Source: Flexithrix dorotheae DSM 6795
GTDB taxonomy: Bacteria; Bacteroidota; Bacteroidia; Cytophagales; Flammeovirgaceae
NCBI RefSeq assembly: GCF_000379765.1
Contig: NZ_KB903430.1
Location: 468,945 to 532,944, forward strand
DNA length: 64,000 nt
Reading direction: 5' to 3'
Part shown: piece after piece, positions 15,568 to 24,039 of the stretch
Layout: each line of letters opens with the position of its first letter
How positions within the stretch are numbered: the first letter of the stretch is position 1
Position numbers and translations under genes: made by a program
The notes under the pieces: generated by a model
The model's input: the letters and a program-made list of their open reading frames with translations, nothing else
Told to the model about the DNA's origin: nothing
Database searches by the model: none

Positions 15568-18543
15568 ATGAAACTTTTTTTTAACTTCATTAATTTCCCA
15601 TTCTTTTTTATAATCCTAACCTTCATATCTCAACAACCTTCCTTCGGACAATCCAGTAGTGCTGAGGAAACTTTCCAAAAAGGCATTCAGTTGGAACAAC
15701 AAGGCCAATTTGAACAGGCATTAAACGCTTTTGAAAAAGCTGCGGAAGGCTTTAAGAAAGACAACAACTTTGAAAAATATGGTGAAAGTCTGAATCATAT
15801 CGCTGCCGCTTATATTATGACCAACCAGATGGATAAAGCGGTAACTCAACTTCAGGAAATGATGCCTTTATTCGAAGAAAACCTGGAAAAATCAGGTACA
15901 CTTTATCCCAAAGTACTGCTCAATATGGGAATGGCTACTTCCAAGATGGGTAATTTTACGGCTGCCAAAGAGGCTTTATTAGAATATTTTACCCTTTATG
16001 AAGGCAAAATGGAAAAAGATGATCCTCAGTTGATCAAGGGATACCAAACCCTTGCTTTTGTATACAATTCTATGGGGGATTATCAGCAGGCGCTTGAGAC
16101 GGCCAAACTTTTATTAAAATCCGCTCAAAAATCAGAAAACCCATTTTTTATTTCCCAGTCTTATCAAAATATAGGAATTGTATATCATACCATAGGTGAG
16201 TATCCAATTGCTGAAGAATATTTCAGAAAAGGCATTGCAGTAGCGGAACAGGCAGGAATTCAGGATCCCATGGCATTTATCAGAAGTTACGCCAATATGG
16301 GTGTTTCTCTTTTCAGAATGAACAAAATGGAAGAAAGTCTGGAAGTATTGGATAAGGCTTTGGAGCTGGGCAATATCGTCCAAAACCCCTACATTCTGGC
16401 CGCTATTTATAGTTCCAGGGGAAATGTTTATACCGAAACCAAACAGTACGAAAAATCTCTGGAAGCACATGGACTAGCCCTGGAAATGCTGAACAGGATG
16501 TTTAACAATCAACCGCATCCATCTTTAAATCAACCTTATTTCAACCTTGGAAAAGCACATTTGGAAAAAGGAGATTATGATGAGGCTGAGGAATATTACA
16601 AAAAAGCCCTGAATATTGATACAACCTTTTATGGGAAGTTTCATGCTTACCCTGCACAAACTTATGACGGTTTAGGACAGGTTTACATTAAAAAAGGTGA
16701 ATTTGAAAAGGGAATGGAATATTTCCAGATTTCTATGCAAACAATTCATCCAAAATTCAAACCTGCAGATGTCTTTGAAAATCCACCTATAAATGAAGAA
16801 ATACTGGAAAAGGGAATTTTATTGGAAACCTTAACCTCTAAAGGGGATGCACTAAAACTTTGGGCAGAAAAAGAAAAGGATAATGATTTGCTGGACAAAG
16901 CCTTTCAAACCTACAGCCAAACGACCCTATTATTAGCTGACATAAAAAAATCTCTTTCCAATGAAGAAACCAAGCTGTTTTTTAGTGAATCCACTTTCAA
17001 ATTCTATGAAGGTTTAATGGAAACAGCTTTAGCGCTTTACCAAACTACAGAAGACCCACAATATGCTGAGGCTATATTTTACGCCATGCAACAAAGTAAA
17101 GCCAATTTGTTATTGGAAAATATTCTTAAAACCCAAACTGAAATAGCACAGGAAAACACAGATACCCTTTTTCTAAAAGAAGATGAATTAAAGTCCAATA
17201 TTGCCGAAGCACAAAAGCTAATCATTGAAGGCGGGGAGCAGGATGAAGAAACCGTAAAGCAAAATATTTTTGAGTGGAAAAGATCTCTGGAAGAAATTCA
17301 GGAAAAAATTAAAGCAAAAAATGAGAAATACTTTGCCGCAAGGTATGAGGATGCCAACATTTCCATTGAGGCGATACAACATGATTTACTGGAAAAATCT
17401 GATCAGTATATAGAATATTACTGGGGAGAAAATCATATTTATCGCATTGAAATCAATAAAAACCAATTCAATATTTCGGCAATTGAAAATCCTGAAGACC
17501 TGGCCGTGCAAATCAGGAATTTTACCAATCAGATAAAATCGAATCAGCTGGAGGGCTATCAGCAATTGGGCTACGATTTGTATCATACGTTCCTTGCCAA
17601 TGAAAATCTTACTGAGAACCTGATTATTTTACCGGATGGTTATTTACACCAGCTGCCTTTTGATGCCCTGCTCACAACCACAAAAGGCTCCGGTTTTCAT
17701 GAATTCGATTATGTATTGAAAAAACATGCCATCCAATATCATCAATCTACATCTCTTTTGGTAAATCAGTTTAATGCACAAGCGGCATCTCCTGAAATTT
17801 CATTTATAGGTTTTGCTCCTGCATTTTCCGGACCGGCAAATCCACTTTTGGCTACCAGATTAGCCTCTGATAGTACAAGAGCAAGCCAATTGGTTGCACT
17901 TCCCTTTGCAGAAGAAGAAGTGAATCAAATCACCAGCCTGTTCGAGGGGAAATCATTTACCGGTGCCCTGGCTACTGAAGAAAGTTTCAAAACGAACGCT
18001 GCCAATGGAATGGTATTACACCTGGCCACCCATGCTATTGTGAATGAGGATGCACCCACTTATTCCAGGTTAATTTTTCATCAGGAAGAAAATACTCAGG
18101 AAGATGGTTTATTACACACTTATGAACTCTACAATATGCAACTCAGTGCAGATTTGGCTGTATTAAGTGCCTGTAATACAGGAAGCGGGAAATACTACAA
18201 AGGAGAAGGTGTGGTAAGCCTTGCCAGTGGATTCATGTATGCAGGGGTCCCCAATGTTTTAATGAGTTTATGGGCAGTTCCCGACCAATCCACTTCCGAT
18301 ATCATGCAACATTTTTATGCTGAAATAAACCGTGGCGCCTCAAAATCAGAAGCTTTAAGAAAGGCCAAACTCAAATATCTGGAAAGGGCAGATATCAATA
18401 CCTCATCGCCTTATTACTGGAGTGCGTTTATTTTCCTTGGCAATACTACACAAGACTCATCAGGCCCGCTTATGTGGGTTTTTGGAGTAGGTATTATATT
18501 ATTAATTATAATTGTAAACAGATTAAGGAAAAGGAAAGTTTAG
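15568..18543 (+). CDS. TPR-CHAT protein (caspase-like peptidase)
   Basis: A 991-residue protein: a signal peptide (about 1-28, ending SFGQSSS), a long array of about eight to ten tetratricopeptide repeats (about 30-430), a helical linker with a coiled-coil stretch (about 530-610), a CHAT domain (about 690-950) and one C-terminal transmembrane helix before a basic tail (RLRKRK). The CHAT dyad is present: His822 in HLATHA and Cys869 in LSACNTG, followed by the usual GEGVVSLASGFMYAGVPNVLMSLW. The signal peptide and tail anchor place the bulk of the protein in the periplasm. ATG 15568 was chosen over a TTG seven codons earlier. Targets are unknown. Confidence 0.92.
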   Translation: MKLFFNFINFPFFFIILTFISQQPSFGQSSSAEETFQKGIQLEQQGQFEQALNAFEKAAEGFKKDNNFEKYGESLNHIAAAYIMTNQMDKAVTQLQEMMPLFEENLEKSGTLYPKVLLNMGMATSKMGNFTAAKEALLEYFTLYEGKMEKDDPQLIKGYQTLAFVYNSMGDYQQALETAKLLLKSAQKSENPFFISQSYQNIGIVYHTIGEYPIAEEYFRKGIAVAEQAGIQDPMAFIRSYANMGVSLFRMNKMEESLEVLDKALELGNIVQNPYILAAIYSSRGNVYTETKQYEKSLEAHGLALEMLNRMFNNQPHPSLNQPYFNLGKAHLEKGDYDEAEEYYKKALNIDTTFYGKFHAYPAQTYDGLGQVYIKKGEFEKGMEYFQISMQTIHPKFKPADVFENPPINEEILEKGILLETLTSKGDALKLWAEKEKDNDLLDKAFQTYSQTTLLLADIKKSLSNEETKLFFSESTFKFYEGLMETALALYQTTEDPQYAEAIFYAMQQSKANLLLENILKTQTEIAQENTDTLFLKEDELKSNIAEAQKLIIEGGEQDEETVKQNIFEWKRSLEEIQEKIKAKNEKYFAARYEDANISIEAIQHDLLEKSDQYIEYYWGENHIYRIEINKNQFNISAIENPEDLAVQIRNFTNQIKSNQLEGYQQLGYDLYHTFLANENLTENLIILPDGYLHQLPFDALLTTTKGSGFHEFDYVLKKHAIQYHQSTSLLVNQFNAQAASPEISFIGFAPAFSGPANPLLATRLASDSTRASQLVALPFAEEEVNQITSLFEGKSFTGALATEESFKTNAANGMVLHLATHAIVNEDAPTYSRLIFHQEENTQEDGLLHTYELYNMQLSADLAVLSACNTGSGKYYKGEGVVSLASGFMYAGVPNVLMSLWAVPDQSTSDIMQHFYAEINRGASKSEALRKAKLKYLERADINTSSPYYWSAFIFLGNTTQDSSGPLMWVFGVGIILLIIIVNRLRKRKV

Positions 18544-18591
18544 GCACCCAACTTTAAATTGGTAATATTATAAAACTCAAACAAATCAACT

Positions 18592-19395
18592 TTGGAAAAG
18601 AACACTACCATTGATTTTGTAAAAAATAAAAAAACTAACTTATTCATCATATTAAGTGGAATTTTCCTCACCAATGCCATTATTGCAGAGGTAATTGGGG
18701 TGAAAATTTTTTCCCTTGAAACCACTTTGGGAGTACAGCCTGCCCAAATCAGCTTGTTTGGAGAATTTATTCTGGATTTTAATCTTACAGCCGGGGTAAT
18801 GATTTGGCCGGTAGTTTTCATTACTACCGATGTGATCAATGAGTATTTTGGAAAAGAGGGTGTGAGGAAGATTTCATTTCTTACTGCTGGTTTTATTGCT
18901 TATGTGTTTGTAGTCATCTGGATCGTGACAGAACTTCCCCCGGCTGCCTTTTGGATAGATGTGAATAGTGAAGGCCCGGATGGCTCATTTTTTAACATTA
19001 ATCATGCTTTTTCAAAAATCTTCCTTCAGGGTCTGGGAATCATCATCGGTTCACTTACTGCTTTTCTACTTGGGCAACTAATAGATGTAGCCACTTTCCA
19101 ATGGTTAAGGAAATTTACTGGAAGTAAAAAAATCTGGCTAAGAGCCACTGGTTCTACATTAGTTTCTCAATGCATTGATAGCTTTGTGGTATTGGGAATC
19201 GCTTTTTATGTATTTGGCAACTGGTCACTACAACAAATTATTGCTGTTGGGATCATTAATTACATTTACAAATTTTTCATAGCCATAGTACTCACCCCAT
19301 TGTTATATGTAGCCCATTACCTGATTGACAATTATTTGGGCAAAGAAGCAGCACACCAAATGACTGAAGAAGCTGCTTCTACTGACTTTTTCTAG
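18592..19395 (+). CDS. Queuosine precursor transporter (VUT/YhhQ family)
   Basis: A 267-residue inner-membrane protein with six or so helices, matching the VUT/YhhQ family that imports preQ0/preQ1. Typical features are IFLTNAIIAEVIGVKIF near the start, WPVVFITTDVINEYFGKEGVRK (residues about 64-86), and TGSTLVSQCIDSFVVLGIAFY with IINYIYKFFIAIVLTPLLY near the end. The only start upstream of this region is TTG at 18592; an in-frame stop at 18571 rules out anything longer, and the next ATG is deep inside the protein. It lies 48 bp after the CHAT gene and may be co-transcribed. Confidence 0.9.
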   Translation: MEKNTTIDFVKNKKTNLFIILSGIFLTNAIIAEVIGVKIFSLETTLGVQPAQISLFGEFILDFNLTAGVMIWPVVFITTDVINEYFGKEGVRKISFLTAGFIAYVFVVIWIVTELPPAAFWIDVNSEGPDGSFFNINHAFSKIFLQGLGIIIGSLTAFLLGQLIDVATFQWLRKFTGSKKIWLRATGSTLVSQCIDSFVVLGIAFYVFGNWSLQQIIAVGIINYIYKFFIAIVLTPLLYVAHYLIDNYLGKEAAHQMTEEAASTDFF

Positions 19396-19406
19396 GAAAT
19401 ACCGAA

Positions 19407-20069
19407 TCAATTTTGTCCTTTATTCAGGCTTTGAAAATTCTCCCAAACAAGCGGGGAAATTTCTTCCTTTACAATCCAATCATTGTCAGGATAAGTGGCT
19501 ATTCGGTGAATTTCCCCAACCAAATGCTGAATTAAATCTTCCCCTTTTTCCTGATACATTTCCAATTCCTGTTCAAATGAAGTTTCAGGTGGGCAATTGA
19601 CAAATTCCATTTCAGGAAGAATTTTTTTACAAGTCAGCAAAACCCTTCTTTGCCGATAAGCATTAGCCACCAAAATCAGTTTTTTTAGCTGTTCGCCAAA
19701 ATGCAATGGAGGGTTGAGATGCTTAAGAATTTCCTCACTAAACCGAATGTTCTCTCCGGTATTGGTTGAACGATCTTCAATAATCACATTTTCCTTTTCA
19801 ATTTTAGGAAATTCCGCATTCAAAGCTTCCCAAAATACCTGCCCCTCCGGTTTGTTCAGCCCGGTGCTACCGGCTCCTATTCCACCTGTAAATACAATTT
19901 TTGGAGCTAATCCTTTTTCATAAAGAAAACCACATTGTTGGGGAATTTTCAAATCAAAATGCCCAAAACCAAAAATGGCATCGGCATCACTTTCAGGTTC
20001 TTTCAGATAAAGGTAATCGAAAAGTATTTTGGCTTGTTGGAGTTGGGATTGGGAATAGGTATGGTTCAT
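19407..20069 (-). CDS. YdcF/DUF218 family protein
   Basis: A 220-residue soluble protein of the DUF218 (YdcF/SanA/ElyC) family. Recognisable features are AIFGFGHFD near residue 33, KIVFTGGIGAGSTG (about 57-70), VIIEDRSTNTGENIRFS (about 95-111) and ILVANAYRQRRVLLTCKK. No membrane helix or signal peptide is present, unlike ElyC and SanA, so it is closer to cytosolic YdcF, which binds S-adenosylmethionine. The reaction is unknown. It is convergent with the transporter gene, only 11 bp apart. Confidence 0.9.
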   Translation of the reverse strand: MNHTYSQSQLQQAKILFDYLYLKEPESDADAIFGFGHFDLKIPQQCGFLYEKGLAPKIVFTGGIGAGSTGLNKPEGQVFWEALNAEFPKIEKENVIIEDRSTNTGENIRFSEEILKHLNPPLHFGEQLKKLILVANAYRQRRVLLTCKKILPEMEFVNCPPETSFEQELEMYQEKGEDLIQHLVGEIHRIATYPDNDWIVKEEISPLVWENFQSLNKGQN

Positions 20070-20155
20070 ATTTTCACATAAAAAAATCTATTCCAAAGGT
20101 ATCACTTCAAAATAGATTTTCTAATAATTTCGACAGCAAATCCAAAATCAAGACT

Positions 20156-20866
20156 TCAAAATATATCATAGGCTACTCCTAAATAAGTCCTGAATCCTGA
20201 CCAGTTAACACTAACTTTGTCATTAGAGGAATTTTGAATAAAGCTGCCTTTAAACCCACTTAAATACAAGCCTGTACTCGCATCTAACTGATACCCAAAA
20301 CTTAAATCAAAATGGATTTTCTTCACAATTTCATAAGAAAGCCCAAGTGAAGGCTCAATAAATATACCTTCACTGCTAAAGGAATAACCCGGTAAATCAG
20401 ATTGTTCATCATAGACAACTATTGATTCTTCCAACTCCAATGAAGTTAAAATACCACCTATTTTCACTTTATTATAAAGCTTCCACTTTTCATTACCTAA
20501 CATTTCAGATCTCAATTGTATTCCAATTCTATAGCCCCTTAATGGCATATCCAGTTTATATTCACCAGAATAGTCTTTAACATGGTTTCTACCTCCGGTG
20601 GTAAAATATGTTAAATTTAAACCCAATAACAGGCTTCTTGAAGTTTGATAATAATCCAGATTTGCAGAATAATTAAAATAGGCAGGAAATTGCTCTACAA
20701 TTTGTACAGATTTAACAGGCGATAAATCAATCAATTCTTCCTGAAATTCCTTTAGCTGCGACATCTGATATGTTCCATAACCCAAGTCAAATCCTAACCT
20801 TACCTTTTGCGCAATACTTTCATGAAAAATAAAAAGTAAAAAGAGAATATAGATTAATTTTTTCAT
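20156..20866 (-). CDS. Predicted outer-membrane beta-barrel protein, unknown
   Basis: A 236-residue protein with a signal peptide (1-19, ending SIAQ). Its alternating amphipathic strands (for example RSLLLGLNLTYFTTGG, IHFDLSFGYQLD) and terminal aromatic strand (TYLGVAYDIF) suggest a small beta-barrel. The ATG overlaps the stop of the upstream lipoprotein gene by 4 bp, so the two are translationally coupled and probably work together at the outer membrane. The family is not recognised. Confidence 0.75.
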   Translation of the reverse strand: MKKLIYILFLLFIFHESIAQKVRLGFDLGYGTYQMSQLKEFQEELIDLSPVKSVQIVEQFPAYFNYSANLDYYQTSRSLLLGLNLTYFTTGGRNHVKDYSGEYKLDMPLRGYRIGIQLRSEMLGNEKWKLYNKVKIGGILTSLELEESIVVYDEQSDLPGYSFSSEGIFIEPSLGLSYEIVKKIHFDLSFGYQLDASTGLYLSGFKGSFIQNSSNDKVSVNWSGFRTYLGVAYDIF

Positions 20867-22680
20867 AGTGGTAAATATTTTGCGATGTCTAAATAATAGC
20901 CTGATGTGGAAAATATTTTACTTCCATAAAGCTTCGAATTAATTTCGTTATCAGACATAATTTTCAACAATACATTTGATTTTGCCTCATCAAGAATATA
21001 CAAATACTCTTTGTCTGCCATTAAAAGATAGCCCGTTTCTGGATCCTCGTTTCTAAAGGAAATTGCTCCCGTAGGTAAATTCGATTTATTCAACAAGGAA
21101 AAATCTAAGACATTTCTTTTCTCAAGGATTGGATCATTTTTTAGAGTAAGAAAGACTTCCTCAGGATTTTCCTCATTAAACATTACAGAATGATATGCTC
21201 TTGTATCGGAATATATTGAATCAACAACACCATTTTCAATTTTATATATATTAATTCCATTTTCTGTAGCCATACAAGTGTATCGACCATTGGAGGATGT
21301 GGCAATAAAACCAAATCTATCATTATTTTCTCTGGGGTAATTATCTATATCGATGGAAGCTATTTCATTTTCATCATAAAGATTATATTGAATGTATTGT
21401 TTGTCGTGGGAAAGAGCAATTAAACTATCATTAATTAGATTAAAGTAATCTAGATAAGAACCTTTGGGGTTATCAAAAGTATTTATTTCATTTAAATCCT
21501 TGCCATCATAAACATGAAATTTATAATAACCTGCCGCAGCAACCTTACCAGATTCTTTGTTAGCAGATATAGCTTTTAAATGACCAAAATCATTATTTGA
21601 TACAGAATTGAGGAGAGACATTGAAGAAATATCATATGCTTCAATATCATAAATATCACTTTTTGTATAAACTACTTTATTATTAGGATCATAAACATAA
21701 AAAGCAAATCTGTATCCGGTAAGTTTTTCACCGTAATTGTAATTTCCATAAATATCTTGATTTTCAAGGTCAGACGGGTCCTTCTGGTAGTCAGGAGTTA
21801 CCTTTAGGATAAAACGATTTTCCTTCCCAATAAAAATTTGCGGCACTACAATACTTGTATCAAAAGAGGACTCTAGAAACTGTTCAGATTTTCCAAAACC
21901 ATATCTAATCAAGGAATATTTACAATTAAATTTAGATTTATCCCAATATACTCTTACACTATCCAGCCCTATTTCAGAATAATATAGAGTTGGGAAAGGC
22001 TCATCTACCGTAATGGAGTTTGTAGCTCCTTCTCTATTTGAATTAGATACCTTTGAAGAAATGATATAAGTCCTTGTTCCTCCATAAAAACTACTATCAA
22101 TATAAAAGGTACTATCTGGGTGACTGAATATTTTTTTTGATGTATAATTGATTAATAATTCATAAGAATCAAAATTTATCTGTTCGTTCTTTTCCCAGCT
22201 CACTTTCATATACCCATCTTCGGTAATACTTGTAAAAATGTCTAGTTTAGGGGAGCTTCTCCCATCAATTAAAATGATCCATTCTTTTTCAATCAAATAC
22301 CCCTCTCCTCCTGCATAGTCAGCAACACTTCCCGTACCACTTCTGACAAATATTTCAATTTTAAAATTGTAAGTCCCTGGATTTAATTTCTCAGGAGAAA
22401 TATGGAAACTTCCATTTGTATAATAAAGGTCATGTTTATTTCCATTGAAAATTATGTAACCTTGTATCATCTCATATCCAGAAGTATTAACATCATATTT
22501 TAATGATGTAGGTACAAATAATTTAATTGTATCCTGGTCTGGTATTAAAGATAAATCAAACTCCTTAAAAGCTTCTGGTTTCTGAACCTCATTAAAAAAC
22601 TCCTTTTCCAACTCATATTCGCAGCTAAAGAGGATTGTAAATAACACAAAAATGAGGGCGTTTTTACCAAAGTGATTCAT
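20863..22680 (-). CDS. Surface/periplasmic lipoprotein with Fn3-like and propeller-like parts
   Basis: A 605-residue lipoprotein with signal peptide and lipobox (LFSC, mature Cys near residue 20). The N-terminal half shows two or three fibronectin type III-like beta-sandwiches (patterns such as YMKVSWEKNEQINFDSYELLINY and SVRVYWDKSKFNCKYSLIRY). The C-terminal half (about 350-605) has repeating short beta motifs like a propeller that follows values along a path. No enzyme motif is seen. ATG 22680 is preferred over an upstream TTG. It is coupled to the downstream barrel protein by a 4-bp overlap; a surface-exposed complex is plausible but unproven. Confidence 0.75.
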   Translation of the reverse strand: MNHFGKNALIFVLFTILFSCEYELEKEFFNEVQKPEAFKEFDLSLIPDQDTIKLFVPTSLKYDVNTSGYEMIQGYIIFNGNKHDLYYTNGSFHISPEKLNPGTYNFKIEIFVRSGTGSVADYAGGEGYLIEKEWIILIDGRSSPKLDIFTSITEDGYMKVSWEKNEQINFDSYELLINYTSKKIFSHPDSTFYIDSSFYGGTRTYIISSKVSNSNREGATNSITVDEPFPTLYYSEIGLDSVRVYWDKSKFNCKYSLIRYGFGKSEQFLESSFDTSIVVPQIFIGKENRFILKVTPDYQKDPSDLENQDIYGNYNYGEKLTGYRFAFYVYDPNNKVVYTKSDIYDIEAYDISSMSLLNSVSNNDFGHLKAISANKESGKVAAAGYYKFHVYDGKDLNEINTFDNPKGSYLDYFNLINDSLIALSHDKQYIQYNLYDENEIASIDIDNYPRENNDRFGFIATSSNGRYTCMATENGINIYKIENGVVDSIYSDTRAYHSVMFNEENPEEVFLTLKNDPILEKRNVLDFSLLNKSNLPTGAISFRNEDPETGYLLMADKEYLYILDEAKSNVLLKIMSDNEINSKLYGSKIFSTSGYYLDIAKYLPL

Positions 22681-22827
22681 AATTTTATTAATTGAAAACA
22701 ACGGAATATTTACAACGTGATTTGATGGAAAAAAAGATAAAATTCATTAACATTTAATTCATCTTTTATCCTAATTTGGATGTTGTTTTCAATAATCCGG
22801 AGCAAATAAAATACTCATCTCAATCAA

Positions 22828-22859
22828 AAAGCCTATGAAAATATTTTTCCATAGGCTTT
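22828..22859 (-). terminator. Terminator after the Nif3-like gene
   Basis: GCCTATG / CATAGGC arms with an AT-rich, partly paired inner stem and flanking AAA/TTT extensions; TTTTTGATT follows on the minus strand. Confidence 0.75.
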
Positions 22860-22913
22860 CTGAATTTCTAAATGCAATTTGTACTTTCAAAACCTAATTT
22901 TACTTTTTACTTT

Positions 22914-23816
22914 TTACTTTGGCGTCCAAAAAGGATCGCCAGCTTCTACAAACTCAATAGGCACTTCATCTATGAATCCTTTTAACCATTCTGCACAATA
23001 TTCCATTCCTCCTTCTTCGGAATTGGCATGACCCATAATGATCAAAGCCTTCTTTTTCCCCATGTCTACTGCATCCCTCACGTATTCCACAGTTTCCCAC
23101 TCTCTGGCTTCTCCTACTACCTCAAGTTGCACATCCTCCCGCTGCAGGTAGGCCATCTGCACAGAGGAGCCGTGTGCGCCAGCAACCAAAGCCACTGTAG
23201 TCAACTCCATATCAGGTTCTCCAATTACCCGCATAGGGGAAGAAGGATATTGCTTACCCAGTTTTTTAGCAAAGGCTTTTAAAGTAGTTTTGGGAAATTC
23301 AAATACCAGCTTTTCCCCCTTTTTATAGTTTTTATCCCAACCCATTTCTTTAGCCATTCCGGTGACAATCCCATCAGGCTGAATCATATGCCAGTGATCG
23401 TGGAACCTCCATACAATTAATCCATTGTCCTCAATAAATTTTTTCTTGGCTTGTAAAACCTCATTGCTTTCCAAATCTTTTATTTCATCCAGATGATTAT
23501 AATAAGTAGGTTCGTGAGTGATAATCAGGTTTAACCCTTTTGCCTTGGCTCGCTTAAGCACATCAAAAGTCGCCAGAAAAGTAGTGGCGATTCCAGTCAC
23601 TTCCACATCAGGATCACCAGATTTAAAAGTATCCACAGTCTGTTCTCTCCATTCAACTTTTGAGGCCGTTTTGATTTTTTCAATCACCTCACTGGCCGTA
23701 ATTTTTTTAAAACCGGAATGATCAATTTCAAATGGTAGTATTTTGAAATTCATACATAAAATAGCAAAGCTAATCACCAGAGTAGTCCAGGTGAAGCCAT
23801 AAATTTTCCTTTTCAT
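22914..23816 (-). CDS. Exported Nif3-like dinuclear metal protein
   Basis: A 300-residue member of the Nif3 / GTP cyclohydrolase I type 2-like family. Metal-site motifs are ITHEPTYYNHLDE (about 98-110), WRFHDHWHM (about 135-143) and GHANSEEGGMEYC (about 262-274), so both metals could still bind. Unlike ordinary cytoplasmic Nif3, it begins with a hydrophobic signal sequence (about 3-25: YGFTWTTLVISFAILCMNF), so it is predicted to be exported or anchored in the inner membrane. The central insert of the long family members is absent. A CTTTTTA triplet repeat sits right at the stop codon. The substrate is unknown. Confidence 0.85.
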   Translation of the reverse strand: MKRKIYGFTWTTLVISFAILCMNFKILPFEIDHSGFKKITASEVIEKIKTASKVEWREQTVDTFKSGDPDVEVTGIATTFLATFDVLKRAKAKGLNLIITHEPTYYNHLDEIKDLESNEVLQAKKKFIEDNGLIVWRFHDHWHMIQPDGIVTGMAKEMGWDKNYKKGEKLVFEFPKTTLKAFAKKLGKQYPSSPMRVIGEPDMELTTVALVAGAHGSSVQMAYLQREDVQLEVVGEAREWETVEYVRDAVDMGKKKALIIMGHANSEEGGMEYCAEWLKGFIDEVPIEFVEAGDPFWTPK

Positions 23817-24015
23817 ATCTTGCCTTATTTTTAAAGTTCAGTTAAGCCTCATCATTTTAAACCCCAAGTTATCAATCCCACTTCAATTTAGCTAAAGCTG
23901 ACAACCTTTAGGATAGAATTCTTTTGAATTCATCTTTATCATAGCCCTAACCCTCAACAAAAAATCAAGGTTTAGGAAAAGTTAAAAGGAATTTCCAAAG
24001 AAAATTGATAGTTTC

Positions 24016-24027
24016 AGGTTTAAACCT
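24016..24027. promoter_or_regulatory. Palindrome AGGTTTAAACCT before the PQQ dehydrogenase gene
   Basis: A perfect 12-bp palindrome ending 12 bp before the ATG. Its position in the leader suggests either an operator or a translation-blocking hairpin; evidence is positional only. Confidence 0.3.
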
Positions 24028-24039
24028 ACTACTTAGAAA

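Noticed and set aside
22897-22920. Triplet CTTTTTA tandem repeat at the nif3 stop
   Set aside because: Short and in an AT-rich setting; no evidence of function beyond chance.
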